Below, one piece after another: positions 33,002 to 42,554 of a stretch of DNA of 64,000 nucleotides. How positions within the stretch are numbered: the stretch's first letter is position 1; the number at the start of each line of letters is the position of its first letter. The DNA is from Gemmataceae bacterium (GTDB lineage Bacteria; Planctomycetota; Planctomycetia; Gemmatales; Gemmataceae), in assembly GCA_025055795.1 (NCBI GenBank), contig JANWVV010000008.1, forward strand, positions 54,808 through 118,807. The letters are read 5' to 3'. The translations under genes were made by a program, and so were the position numbers. The notes under the pieces were generated by a model. It had not been told where the DNA came from. It ran no database searches and saw nothing but the letters and a program-made list of their open reading frames with translations.

Positions 33002-35140
33002 TCAACGGCTACGAACCACCCACACACCAGCTCCAAGTCCCAGGACTGCCAACAAGCCTAATCCCAGAGGCATGTATAACAAGCGGTTGATATTGATACT
33101 GCTAATGGGGGGTACTTTGTATTCGGCATACTTTTTGGCTTCAATGTTGACCGCCGCTAATGAGGCCTGCCGCTCGCGCAACCAGTCCACAGTCACACCC
33201 ATCAGGTCATAGGTTATGGGATTACTACTGCTACGGGCTTGTTGTCCCCACCAATCGGAAAAGATCCGGCTACTTCCATAAGCCACCAACCGAGGAGTTG
33301 TTCCTTCGGTAACGGTCACCGCCACCGGACGGGGCGAACGGCTCAAACGTACTTGCTCCTGGATCCTTTCATTATTCAAAATTTCCTCTATGCGTGTACC
33401 GATGTCAGCCGGGCGATTTTCTTCCAGCCATGTGATGCCGGTAGTCAACAGCAGATCTGTGGCTTGATATTCCGACCGGGTATTTTGGGGCGCGACTTCC
33501 CGTGGGAAAACAAATTGCAAACGACTGGCCACACGAATAATCGATTGAAGGATCGGGTTTTTCTCTGCTGCGACACTGAAGCCCACCAGTGGAGCCCGGT
33601 AATCCACCCCAGTGATTGGCAAAGTAAACAGGAATTCGTTTCCAATGCGTACGTTGAATTCCGCCAGCAGGTCTTCGATGCCTGTTCGAAGCACACGTCC
33701 ATCGGGTCCGGGCACAGCGCCCGAAAAATAGATCAACTTCCCCTTGTTCTCCTTGCGATTCATAAACTCGCGTAATGCCTTGATCGCTTCAGGGGCAAAC
33801 GGCGACTGGGGCTCGGCGATGATCACGATCCGGGCATCATCAGGCACCTTCGGGTTGGGTTGGTTAAGAAATAGGGTACGAACTTCCAGATAATTTTTCT
33901 CCAGATATTGCCGCAATCGGTTGACCGATCGCTCAGCCGGTATTTCCGGATTATTGGAGGCATCCAACTCCCCATGCCCTTGGGTGAAGTAAACAACGGG
34001 CTTGTTCTGGCTGTCTGCCAGGAACGCAATCTCCTGGAATAGCTTCTTTTCACCCTCGAAATTGCGGCGGCTGAAGTCAAACATGTCATTATCGGAAACC
34101 ACCGCATGTCGTTTTTCGTCCTGACCTGTGGTCAACAAGATGGCCACATTGGTGGTCCGTTGGTCCATGACCAGTTGGAACTGGGGGTACTTGTCGCGTA
34201 AGGAGGCCAATTCCGTCCGGTCTGCTGCCGTGCTCAAAAACCGCACAACAAACCGCCCGTTGCTGGCATCCTGCATAGCTAGCAGTAATTGTCGGATGTC
34301 GTTAGTGGAGCGTTCCGTGGGATCCGACATGATAACGACGTAAGCCCGCACGGGCTGTTCCAATTGTTCGAGGAGGCGTCGGGTCGGCTCGGACAGGGTG
34401 TAAAATCCCGTGGCAGTGGTGTCCAGGATGTTGGGCACCTCGCGCGCTATAACGACGTTGGCCACGATCAGGACCACCACCAGTAATAGAACAGTCAAAC
34501 CGAAGTTAGCACCGTAGACCAAGTGCCGAATGCGTGAATCATGCCGCTCCTGCGATCGGGCCGGCCAGATGGACAACAGAATGGTCACGCCGCCCAGAAG
34601 AATCATCAACAAAGGTAGCAGAACCCAGCGGGCCTCGCGGAAGTTGCGCTTATCGAGCCAATTGGTCAGACTTTCGCTCCAGACGAACATAAAGATCAAT
34701 CCGGAGACAATCAGCAGCAGTCCTAACAATCCTCCGCTAGTCAACAACCAGACCAGTATTTGTTTAGCTTGCTCGTCGGTAATCGGATCGGAAAAGCGCA
34801 GCAGTAAATAGCCCGCGGAGGTAAGCACCAATAGGAAGGCGGCAAAGGTAACCAATGCGGCTATGGCGTAGTTCCCACGCGTCAAATCAGCCGGTTCTTC
34901 GGGCCGGGGAGCCGCAGTGTCACCCTTTTTGTCAGTGTCTGCACTTTTGTCGGCCGTACTGGGGGTGCCAAATGGACGCAAACCTCGATAGCCGAAGTAC
35001 GCCGTACCAATGAACAAAACGGCTGCAACTACTAGCAGTGTCACCCCCACCGACTGCCGGTTGGTGTGCAGCCACGTCGCCACATTCAGGGCATCAGTCG
35101 ATCCTTCAGACCAATGACCTTGTTCGGAGTTCTCTATCAT
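33002..35140 (-). CDS. GldG-like ABC transporter auxiliary protein
   Basis: This 712-residue protein has five or so N-terminal membrane segments (about 20-230) followed by a large extracytoplasmic GldG-like domain (about 245-690). Its start is VPNILDTTATGFYTLSEPTRRLLEQL, typical of GldG/ABC_transp_aux, and it includes YFTQGHGELDASNNPEIPAERSVNRL. A membrane helix lies at the C-terminus (MPLGLGLLAVLGLGAGVWVVRSR). The start at 35140 is set by AAGGAAAG about seven bases upstream; the longer frame reaches 35200. It lies between the ABC permease and the DUF4340 gene in one operon. GldG belongs to the gliding motility complex in Bacteroidota, but the homologues in planctomycetes have no motility link and the substrate is unknown. 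Confidence 0.88.
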   Translation of the reverse strand: MIENSEQGHWSEGSTDALNVATWLHTNRQSVGVTLLVVAAVLFIGTAYFGYRGLRPFGTPSTADKSADTDKKGDTAAPRPEEPADLTRGNYAIAALVTFAAFLLVLTSAGYLLLRFSDPITDEQAKQILVWLLTSGGLLGLLLIVSGLIFMFVWSESLTNWLDKRNFREARWVLLPLLMILLGGVTILLSIWPARSQERHDSRIRHLVYGANFGLTVLLLVVVLIVANVVIAREVPNILDTTATGFYTLSEPTRRLLEQLEQPVRAYVVIMSDPTERSTNDIRQLLLAMQDASNGRFVVRFLSTAADRTELASLRDKYPQFQLVMDQRTTNVAILLTTGQDEKRHAVVSDNDMFDFSRRNFEGEKKLFQEIAFLADSQNKPVVYFTQGHGELDASNNPEIPAERSVNRLRQYLEKNYLEVRTLFLNQPNPKVPDDARIVIIAEPQSPFAPEAIKALREFMNRKENKGKLIYFSGAVPGPDGRVLRTGIEDLLAEFNVRIGNEFLFTLPITGVDYRAPLVGFSVAAEKNPILQSIIRVASRLQFVFPREVAPQNTRSEYQATDLLLTTGITWLEENRPADIGTRIEEILNNERIQEQVRLSRSPRPVAVTVTEGTTPRLVAYGSSRIFSDWWGQQARSSSNPITYDLMGVTVDWLRERQASLAAVNIEAKKYAEYKVPPISSININRLLYMPLGLGLLAVLGLGAGVWVVRSR

Positions 35141-35398
35141 TGCTGCTTTCCTTAGTTTGCTACTTGCTCTGCGACGGCATTCGGAAGTACTCGTTTTCAC
35201 TCAAATGACACTGCAGGATCTTTCTGACTATCCTCGACCATAACTAATGGTCCATCGCAGCAGTTAATACTTTTGGACTTCGATATCTAGCTAGCGTAAA
35301 CGAGGGGGCTACGCAGGGAGTACTCGCGAGTAGCCTCCGATCCATCATCTGCCCTTTATTCCTCGGAAAACCCCTGTCAGCCGGAACCCTCTCTTGAT

Positions 35399-37210
35399 TT
35401 AGAGCCACTTGCGTGCTTCTAGAACTTTGACACACAGAAACAACCAGAAGATACCCAACGAGGCAAATAGCAAGGCATCCCGCAGAGGCAGTCGACCAGC
35501 CAGGGATTCTTCCCACATGTGATAGAAAGACAATCGTCCCAAAGCCACTTGCAGCACCGAAGGTAATAAGGTACTGCTTTGCTGTAGTCGGATGATGTAA
35601 CAAAGGAGGAAAAACATCATACCTACAAAGGTCAGGACTGCAGCGATGACCTGGTTGCGTGTTAGTGAGGAGAAAAACAACCCCATGCCGATGAAGGCCA
35701 CTCCTTGGGCCATCAAGCTGACATAAAAGCTCAACAGGGGACGATAGTCGAAGGGTGAGTCAATCTCGGTTCGTAAGGCAATCAGGTACAGGCCCGAAGG
35801 TAACCAGGTCAACAGGAAAAACAGCCAGGTCGCCAGGAACTTACTCAGCACCACAGGCCACTCATTGACGGGCGCGGTTAGCAGCACTTCCAGGGTGCCG
35901 GTCCGGCGCTCCTCGGCCAGCAAGCGCATGGTCAGGGCGGGCACTTGTACCATCACTGCAAAAACCATCAGCAAGTTGTAATAATCGCTAACGATCGGCT
36001 CGGAAAGGACTTCTCCGAACTGGCCTAAGCGAACAATCTGGAAGACAAACAGATAATAGCCGGCCCATTGCAGTATCACCATCGCCACCAGAACGAGATA
36101 GCCGATGGGGGATAGAAAGTAAGCGGCCAGTTCCCGACGGGCTAACGCCACAAACTGGCTATCCGAGACATAGCTCAGCGAAAACAGCAGGTAGATCGCT
36201 CCAATTCCCATCAGGATCAGACCCGTGGGGACCAAAAACGGAGTCGGTGGCGAATAAATGGTTCGCGTGAACAAGGAAATCAGGACCGCTCCTACTCCGA
36301 TAATGCTGAAAGCACTGGCCAATGCCTTCCACCACAGGCTGGATCGATACAACCAAGCCAATATTGCCGGGGTAGCCAGCAGTCCGCCGCTGACCAGCCG
36401 CCATACCACTGCTTTGAGCGAGAGTTCCCCCGAGGGCAACCGCAGCGTCGTGGGACCGTCATAAAGCAGCGTCTGGACCGTCGGTAGCAAGATACTGACC
36501 GCTATGAGCAGCCCACCAAAAATCCCCATTCCCACGGCAACCGTGTAGCCCAACCCTTGAGTGGTGTCCACCTGTGAAAGGTAGAGCCACAGGAAGCCGA
36601 GTCCAAGCAACGTCAAGGCCAGGCCAGGACCTGCCAGAAAAGCTGGCGTGAACGTACCGGCCAGCACACTGCCCACGGCCAGCACTCCCCCCAGTCCAGC
36701 CACACCCAGCAGGGCGATCTGCCGGTAGCCCTCTTCCGTCTCGTGCCGCAAAAAGGGGAAGAGAAACAGGAGGGCCATGCCGGCACTACCCACACCCCAG
36801 GGGAGCAAGTTGTAACCGATACGTTTGTCGGTCAGGCCGGCACTGAAAATCGGACCGGGTATCAACGATATGGCCAAGGCATAGAACAATAGCCCAACGG
36901 CAAACAAACCGTATAACCGTCGGACTTCGTTATCATTATCCGTGATCGCGTGGTAAAACATCAGCACCAGACCGGCCGCCAGGCCCAGAAAGCCCATGTT
37001 TTCCGATATCAACCGCGGTGTTTCCGTAGCACGATTAGCAATCACCGCCACGCTGCCCAGGATGAACAGGAATAATCCTGCAAAGCCGAGCAGACGTGGC
37101 AGATTGGGCCCTTCCTCCAGCACAAGGGAGGGCGGCGTTTCGGTGTAAGGTATAGGCTGCGGTGGTTGCGAGGGCCCCGTGATCAAGGGAGCTTCTGGAG
37201 TTTGGCTCAT
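35399..37210 (-). CDS. ABC transporter permease (ABC-2 / GldF type) with extended N-terminal membrane region
   Basis: This 603-residue protein has many membrane segments. The N-terminal half (about 25-340) has roughly nine or ten helices with no clear family. The C-terminal half (about 370-600) is an ABC-2 permease: it begins FVALARRELAAYFLSPIGYLVLVAM and includes LAEERRTGTLEVLLTAPVNEW, a typical motif of GldF and NosY-like permeases. The membrane is the cytoplasmic membrane. Its ATPase gene is immediately upstream: the stop codon of the ATPase lies 13 bases before the ATG at 37210, and an alternative start at 37237 would overlap it. The GldG-like gene follows after 258 bases. The extended N-terminus is a feature of planctomycete members. 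Confidence 0.88.
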   Translation of the reverse strand: MSQTPEAPLITGPSQPPQPIPYTETPPSLVLEEGPNLPRLLGFAGLFLFILGSVAVIANRATETPRLISENMGFLGLAAGLVLMFYHAITDNDNEVRRLYGLFAVGLLFYALAISLIPGPIFSAGLTDKRIGYNLLPWGVGSAGMALLFLFPFLRHETEEGYRQIALLGVAGLGGVLAVGSVLAGTFTPAFLAGPGLALTLLGLGFLWLYLSQVDTTQGLGYTVAVGMGIFGGLLIAVSILLPTVQTLLYDGPTTLRLPSGELSLKAVVWRLVSGGLLATPAILAWLYRSSLWWKALASAFSIIGVGAVLISLFTRTIYSPPTPFLVPTGLILMGIGAIYLLFSLSYVSDSQFVALARRELAAYFLSPIGYLVLVAMVILQWAGYYLFVFQIVRLGQFGEVLSEPIVSDYYNLLMVFAVMVQVPALTMRLLAEERRTGTLEVLLTAPVNEWPVVLSKFLATWLFFLLTWLPSGLYLIALRTEIDSPFDYRPLLSFYVSLMAQGVAFIGMGLFFSSLTRNQVIAAVLTFVGMMFFLLCYIIRLQQSSTLLPSVLQVALGRLSFYHMWEESLAGRLPLRDALLFASLGIFWLFLCVKVLEARKWL

Positions 37211-37223
37211 GGGAGTTCCATGC

Positions 37224-38252
37224 TCAGGCGGAAACAACGGAACCGCGTTGGACTGCTGGTTGGCCCGGCTGCTGGTCTGACGAAGGCAGAGTAGCAGACG
37301 AATTCTGCCCCGTTGCGCCCTGCCGCAGGACTACTTCTGCAAACAAAGCTTCCAGGCTGACCCGCTGCATCTCCAGGCGACGCAACGCCCAACCCCGGCT
37401 GATAATTTGACGGGAAAGTTCTTCCCGGGGATCCTTACCATCGACACTGGACAGTTCAAATGCCGTCAGATCCGGCTCCAGTGCACGGCTAGCCAACACC
37501 TTCAAGTCACTTCTCTCGTAGAATAATGTGGCCACTTCAGGGCGAGGGCCGCGGACTTCCAGCAGATATACTGGTCTACGCTCGGCAATCCGCCGTAACG
37601 ATTCATCGAGTTTGATCCGCCCCTTATCGATAATTATGACCCGCTCGCAAACTTTTTCGACTTCACTGAGGATGTGAGTCGACAGGAGCACGGTGTGCCG
37701 CCCCCCCAACTCTTTGATCGTGTTGAGCGTTTCACCGATCTGCACGGGATCCAACCCACTGGTGGGTTCATCCAGAATCAGAATTGGGGGATCGGCCAGC
37801 AAAGCATCCGCCAATCCCACACGCTGCCGATACCCCTTCGATAGTGTCCCCAACCGACGATCACGTACCTCCCGTACGTGGCAACGTTCCATGCAGTAGT
37901 CGATTCGCTGGTTGCGCTGGCTGCGTTCAACTCCCTTGATGCGGGCCCGATATTGCAAATACTCCCGTACCCGCATTTCAGGATATAAAGGTATGCTTTC
38001 GGGCAGATAACCAATGCGCCGGCGAACTTCCATTGATTCATACATCACATCGTAACCCGCCAGTCGGGCATAGCCACTGGAAGCTGGCAACCAGGTAGTC
38101 AGAATGCGCATGCAGGTCGTTTTGCCAGCTCCGTTAGGTCCGAGGAAGCCGACCAACTCGCCCGGTTGTACGGTAAAACTAACGCGATCCACGGCCAGAA
38201 CCGGGCCGTAGTGCTTGGTCAGGTTCTCGACTTGGATGGCGGGTGTGCCCAT
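37224..38252 (-). CDS. ABC transporter ATP-binding protein (GldA-like)
   Basis: This 342-residue ATPase powers the permease encoded directly downstream. The Walker A motif is GPNGAGKTT at 38-46, the signature is TLSKGYRQRVGLADALL, Walker B is ILILDEPTSGLDP, and the switch histidine is in VLLSTHILSEVEKVC. The length and the C-terminal extension of about 110 residues match GldA/CcmA-like drug or lipid exporters. Three starts are possible (38309, 38273, 38252). None has a clear ribosome binding site; 38252 gives the common MGTPAIQVENLTKHYG opening and is chosen. The C-terminal 25 residues are low complexity. It forms the first gene of a four-gene operon on the minus strand. Confidence 0.92.
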   Translation of the reverse strand: MGTPAIQVENLTKHYGPVLAVDRVSFTVQPGELVGFLGPNGAGKTTCMRILTTWLPASSGYARLAGYDVMYESMEVRRRIGYLPESIPLYPEMRVREYLQYRARIKGVERSQRNQRIDYCMERCHVREVRDRRLGTLSKGYRQRVGLADALLADPPILILDEPTSGLDPVQIGETLNTIKELGGRHTVLLSTHILSEVEKVCERVIIIDKGRIKLDESLRRIAERRPVYLLEVRGPRPEVATLFYERSDLKVLASRALEPDLTAFELSSVDGKDPREELSRQIISRGWALRRLEMQRVSLEALFAEVVLRQGATGQNSSATLPSSDQQPGQPAVQRGSVVSA

Positions 38253-38491
38253 GTGCCGTTCCCGTTGGTCCATCACCCGAAGCAGTGGCCCTTCCTGCCT
38301 TTCACCCATGGCGAGGAGCTATGCCCGAACGGAAAACGGCAGGAAGGTATGGCAGAAGTTTATGATAGTTTGCACGAACGCAACGACAAGACAGCTCGAG
38401 GACCCACCCCAAGCAATCAAATAGCTAAGTGACCAGAGTAGCTCGATCCTTTCCATGTTCAGGAAGCCGGCCGGTTTGTAAGGTAAACCTG

Positions 38492-40960
38492 ATGAATGTA
38501 CTACGCTTTCTGATGGGCGGGTTGATGGGGCGGCGGTTACCTCGCCTGGATGGTGAGCTGCGGCTGAACGGACCGCTCGATCAGATCATCATCCGACGCG
38601 ACAATTGGGGCATCCCGCACATCGATGCTCGCAATGACTGGGATGCATTGTTTGCTCTGGGCTACTGTCAGGGCCAGGACCGGCCGGGCCAACTGGAGGT
38701 CCTCTGGCGGCTGGCCCGTGGTCGATTAGCCGAGTGGGTAGGTCCTGCAGCTCTCAGACTGGACCGGCTGAGTCGCCGGATCGGGTTTTGGCAGGCGGCA
38801 CAGGCCCAGCTTTCCGTACAAGCCCCCTGGGTCCAACAATGGATGGCCGCCTTCGTCGCCGGTGTCAACGCCGCTTATTCCACCGGTCTGCCACGACGAC
38901 CCCATGAATTTGTCATTCTCGGCGGTCAACCGTCCCGGTGGGATGAAATCGATCTACTGGCCGTGCTCAAACTTCAGTCATTCCTGTTACCCTCGAACTG
39001 GGACATGGAACTACTACGATTGCGGCTCTACATACAGGATGGCCCGCAGGCCGTACTGGAGCTGGACCCGCTAGCGGCAGTGAACACCCAATTTTGCCCT
39101 GTAGCTGTTACGTCCTTGGGGGTTGATCAGCTCAGCCATTCAACGGACAACAACCAAAAGATCGGTCCACCATCCGATACATCCTCATCACTATTGAACG
39201 CCTTGGATTACCTCCGCGCCGACCTGGAGGCGTTGCAAGCGTTTGTCGGCGTGGGTGGGGGCTCCAACAATTGGGTCATCGCCGGCCAGCGCACGGCCAC
39301 GGGTAAACCCTTGCTAGCCAACGATCCGCATCTGACGCCTAGCGTTCCTGCACCCTGGTATCTGGCCCATGTCCGCACACCTGAATGGGAGGTAGCGGGA
39401 GCCATGTTTGCCGGTTCCCTCGGCTTTGCCATTGGTCACAATGGCTTTTGTGCCTGGGGAGTGACCGCTGCCCTCAGCGACAACACCGACTTGTTCATCG
39501 AAAAGCTCAGCCCGGATGGCAGTTGTGTCCAGGAAGCTGACGGTAGCTGGCAGCCCTGTCAACTGCGGCAGGAGGTGATTTCCGTAAGGGGTCAGCCGGA
39601 TCACGTCGAGGAGGTACGAATTACCCCGCGGGGGCCGATTGTTTCCCCGGCCCTGGCAGAGGTCCCCTATCCCCTATCCCTACGGGCGGTCTGGTTAGAC
39701 CCTTTACCGATTGATGGTTTTCTCAGCGCGCCACGGGCACGTTCCTTTGAGCAGTTCCGTCGAGCGTTTCAACATTGGCCACTGCTCCCCCTCAATGTTG
39801 TGTACGCCGATCGTGACGGAACAATCGGCTACCAGATCGTCGGTCAGATCCCTCGTCGCCGGGGTGGCTATGGTTTGCTCCCACGTCCTGCCAACTGTTC
39901 CGATAGCGGTTGGCAGGAGTTGGTACCATTTGACCAGATGCCCTATCTGTACAATCCCCCTTGTGGCTATCTGGCTACTGCCAATCAGGATCCGCGACTG
40001 ACGATACCTGGTATATCCGTATACCTGGGTTCTGATTATTGCGATTCTTATCGATACCGGGCCGTCATCGAGGCGCTAGCCGCCCGCCCAAGCGGCTGGA
40101 CCGTGGAAGATTGCCTGCAGCTCCAGCGGAATACCCGTTCCGTACCTTGGGAAGACATCCGGGACGTAGTACTAGGATTGAACGTACAGGACCCAGAGGC
40201 GCAACTGGCCGTGCAATTGCTCAAGGACTGGGATGGACAAGTTGACACGGATAGTCCCGCAGCTGCGGTGTTCGAGGTCTTTCTTGCCGAATTGCTGGTA
40301 GAGTTGAGCCAACTGAAAGCGGCACGAACATGGCAGAGTGCCTTGCAAACAGGCGATTCCAACCTTTTTGCCGATCGTCGAGTGGGACATCTGGTCTATC
40401 TGGTACGGACGCAGCCACCAGGGTGGGTGACCTCCTGGCCAGGAATGCTGGAAGCGGCTCTGTCCCGTAGTGTGCGGCGGCTACGGCAGCACGCCGGACC
40501 GGCACCGCCGTATTGGGCCTGGGGGCATCTGCGTCGCCTGCGTCTAAAACATCTGCTGTTTGGTCAAGTTCGCGGACTGGCCACAATTTTCAATCTGGGG
40601 CCCCTCCCCTGCCCCGGCGATGCTAATACCATCTCCCAGGCGGCTGTTGCCCCTCTTAATCCCTTCGCCGACACCCACAATATGGCCAACTTACGGGCCG
40701 TGTTCGACTTAAATGATCTGGAAAATAGTCGCTTTGTCCTGTGCGGGGGCCAAAGTGGCAATCCCTGCTCCCCTCACTACGCTGATCAGCTTCCGCTGTG
40801 GCACCGCGGCGAGGCCATCACAATCCCTTGGAGCCAAGCTGCCGTGATGCGTGCCACCCGTCATACCTTACGCCTGCTCCCTCAAACGTCCCCACGGGAA
40901 AATCCTTCCTCGAAAACCGCAAGCACAACAATCCACACAGACCCAACTGAGCAGGTTTAA
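38492..40960 (+). CDS. Penicillin acylase family (S45) N-terminal nucleophile hydrolase
   Basis: This 822-residue protein belongs to the S45 family, which cuts amide bonds in penicillins, acyl-homoserine lactones or cyclic lipopeptides after self-processing. The alpha-chain start has IIIRRDNWGIPHIDARNDWDALFALGY and YCQGQDRPGQLEVLWRLARGRLAE. The processing site is GGGSNNW: Ser258 becomes the new N-terminal nucleophile of the beta chain. LLANDPHL and HNGFCAWGVT follow, as in the family. The ATG at 38492 was chosen; an in-frame GTG at 38429 has no support. The N-terminus has a short hydrophobic patch (MNVLRFLMGGLMG), not a clear signal peptide, while most relatives are periplasmic. It is divergent from the ABC operon. 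The substrate cannot be inferred. Confidence 0.9.
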   Translation: MNVLRFLMGGLMGRRLPRLDGELRLNGPLDQIIIRRDNWGIPHIDARNDWDALFALGYCQGQDRPGQLEVLWRLARGRLAEWVGPAALRLDRLSRRIGFWQAAQAQLSVQAPWVQQWMAAFVAGVNAAYSTGLPRRPHEFVILGGQPSRWDEIDLLAVLKLQSFLLPSNWDMELLRLRLYIQDGPQAVLELDPLAAVNTQFCPVAVTSLGVDQLSHSTDNNQKIGPPSDTSSSLLNALDYLRADLEALQAFVGVGGGSNNWVIAGQRTATGKPLLANDPHLTPSVPAPWYLAHVRTPEWEVAGAMFAGSLGFAIGHNGFCAWGVTAALSDNTDLFIEKLSPDGSCVQEADGSWQPCQLRQEVISVRGQPDHVEEVRITPRGPIVSPALAEVPYPLSLRAVWLDPLPIDGFLSAPRARSFEQFRRAFQHWPLLPLNVVYADRDGTIGYQIVGQIPRRRGGYGLLPRPANCSDSGWQELVPFDQMPYLYNPPCGYLATANQDPRLTIPGISVYLGSDYCDSYRYRAVIEALAARPSGWTVEDCLQLQRNTRSVPWEDIRDVVLGLNVQDPEAQLAVQLLKDWDGQVDTDSPAAAVFEVFLAELLVELSQLKAARTWQSALQTGDSNLFADRRVGHLVYLVRTQPPGWVTSWPGMLEAALSRSVRRLRQHAGPAPPYWAWGHLRRLRLKHLLFGQVRGLATIFNLGPLPCPGDANTISQAAVAPLNPFADTHNMANLRAVFDLNDLENSRFVLCGGQSGNPCSPHYADQLPLWHRGEAITIPWSQAAVMRATRHTLRLLPQTSPRENPSSKTASTTIHTDPTEQV

Positions 40961-41181
40961 CAACGCAAGCCGTGACTATGAAAGAGACATAATTGTTGTA
41001 CTGAATGCATTTTCCCTCTTTTTCGACAGATATACTTTTGGGTTGGATCAAGCACGCATTCGGCTGATGGGTCGGTCGCTAGCGTCCGCTGCGGGCCCCT
41101 CGGGGTTGTTCGTTGACGCTGTCGGCTGATGCTGAAGTTGACGACTACACGGCACGCCCGAGGCCAGACCGGAAATGGCGC

Positions 41182-42192
41182 TCACGGTTTGACAACGGGA
41201 ATCACCCAGCGGACAGGTATTACGACGGTTTCACATTGCGGCTCGGTCAATCGCAATCGGATCAAAGCGGCTCCTGTTGCCGGCAGCTCAGCGCCAGCCG
41301 GAATAGAGATGCGTACCGCCGAAATACGATGTTTTCCTTCGGGGTACTTGACTTCAATGGCGGGATGGTCAGATTGGGCCTCGGCTATGTGGATGGCCCC
41401 GTCCCCATGTAATCGTAGTTGCACGATTTGCGAAGATAGTAGACCGGGCACCCGATGGAACGTTACTTCCTCAGGAACCAGGTGCACGTTACGAGCAGGA
41501 CGGCGCCAGATAAACACAGGGATGCGTAACTCGGTATACGCGGGATCGTCCGTCCAGAGGCTGATGCTACCGTCATGTTCCCCCTCGGGTGTTTGCTCGG
41601 CGATACCAACCGTGATGCGATAGTGGCCTGGGGTGGTGCTCTCAACCCGGGTGGTCACAAACGGGGAGACCGACGTTACCCGCCGGATGGTTAATGGGCG
41701 GGAACGCTGGTCCCGGATCGTAATCGTGTGGGCGGTGGCACCGCTGGCACTGATGATAAGTCGCGTCGGCTGTACTTCGATTTCTCGAACGATCCGGGCA
41801 CACACCAGCAGTTCTAATGTTTTTTCCTTGGTATCTTCGGCCTTGTCTCTGTAGTAGACGCGGACCGGCCACCGTTGGAGCCCCTCGGGCTGGGTCAAAG
41901 TGGCCAATTCCAATGAAAGCAACGCCGTCGTGCCGGGCGGCACCTCGCGTTGACTCACCAGTAACCGGCTACAACCACAGCTACTCTCCACCCGCGTGAT
42001 AAGGACCGGCGATGCACCACTGTTGCGTAGCTCGAAAATATGGGTCAACAGACTACCCGCCTTACAGTCCCCCTTATCAGCCACTGGTTGGACACAATGT
42101 AAACTCCCTGCTTCATCTGCCATGCCAATAGCAGTCGTGACCACCAACGGGAAGGTAAAAAACACCGTCCCCAGACGCACCACAGTGAGCAT
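41182..42192 (-). CDS. Secreted DUF1573 protein
   Basis: This 336-residue protein has a signal peptide (MLTVVRLGTVFFTFPLVVTTAIG). It continues with repeated immunoglobulin-like beta sandwiches. The first module is a DUF1573 unit with FELRNSGASPVLITRVESSCGCSRLL, whose CGC motif is the family hallmark. It is predicted in the periplasm or on the cell surface, and its function is unknown, although DUF1573 proteins are often thought to bind envelope ligands. The ATG at 42192 is four to five bases after GGAGGG, which is buried in a hairpin (see the regulatory feature). The downstream neighbour converges. Confidence 0.82.
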   Translation of the reverse strand: MLTVVRLGTVFFTFPLVVTTAIGMADEAGSLHCVQPVADKGDCKAGSLLTHIFELRNSGASPVLITRVESSCGCSRLLVSQREVPPGTTALLSLELATLTQPEGLQRWPVRVYYRDKAEDTKEKTLELLVCARIVREIEVQPTRLIISASGATAHTITIRDQRSRPLTIRRVTSVSPFVTTRVESTTPGHYRITVGIAEQTPEGEHDGSISLWTDDPAYTELRIPVFIWRRPARNVHLVPEEVTFHRVPGLLSSQIVQLRLHGDGAIHIAEAQSDHPAIEVKYPEGKHRISAVRISIPAGAELPATGAALIRLRLTEPQCETVVIPVRWVIPVVKP

Positions 42193-42194
42193 CG

Positions 42195-42211
42195 AACCCT
42201 CCGAAAGGGTT
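42195..42211 (-). promoter_or_regulatory. Hairpin covering the DUF1573 ribosome binding site
   Basis: Read on the minus strand, AACCCT pairs with AGGGTT around a UUCGG loop, and the GGAGGG ribosome binding site lies in the loop and 3' arm. The stem is six bases with a further G-U pair possible. It lies just before the ATG at 42192, so it could control translation. It could also be a chance repeat. Confidence 0.4.
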
Positions 42212-42554
42212 ACAAGGCCTCATCAATCTCGCCTATAGCTGCAGATCGTTGCGGATCAAGATCAGCTTGGGTCAGGACTCTGCTTGCTGCATGGACCCGA
42301 GATTGGCCACTTGCATTTTGTGTGATTGATATGCAACAACTGAAGCTAAAAAAGCCGACAGGCTACGGACAGATGATGTCTTATCTACAATCGCTTGGCA
42401 TTCTCGAGTAGTTTATCTGCGAATTAGCCGCAAAAGAGAGACTGGCCAACCGAACTCACCTTGCGGTTGGTTGTGCTTCTAAGCACTAGCATAGGTAACT
42501 GACGTGTGCAGCTCTGCTACAGGGCCCTCACTCTAACCTTGGGAGACTGTCATT
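42212..42554. other. Divergent intergenic region with one inverted repeat
   Basis: This stretch lies between the divergent DUF1573 gene and the phosphopantetheinyl transferase gene, so promoters for both are expected. A perfect 7-bp inverted repeat CCAACCG (42446-42452) and CGGTTGG (42464-42470) with an 11-base loop sits 85 bases before the transferase start. It may be a leader hairpin or operator. No other gene or RNA is seen. Confidence 0.4.

Noticed and set aside
41129..41623. Plus-strand open frame of 164 codons opposite the DUF1573 gene
   Set aside because: It is a shadow of the DUF1573 gene, which has a signal peptide and the family CGC motif.
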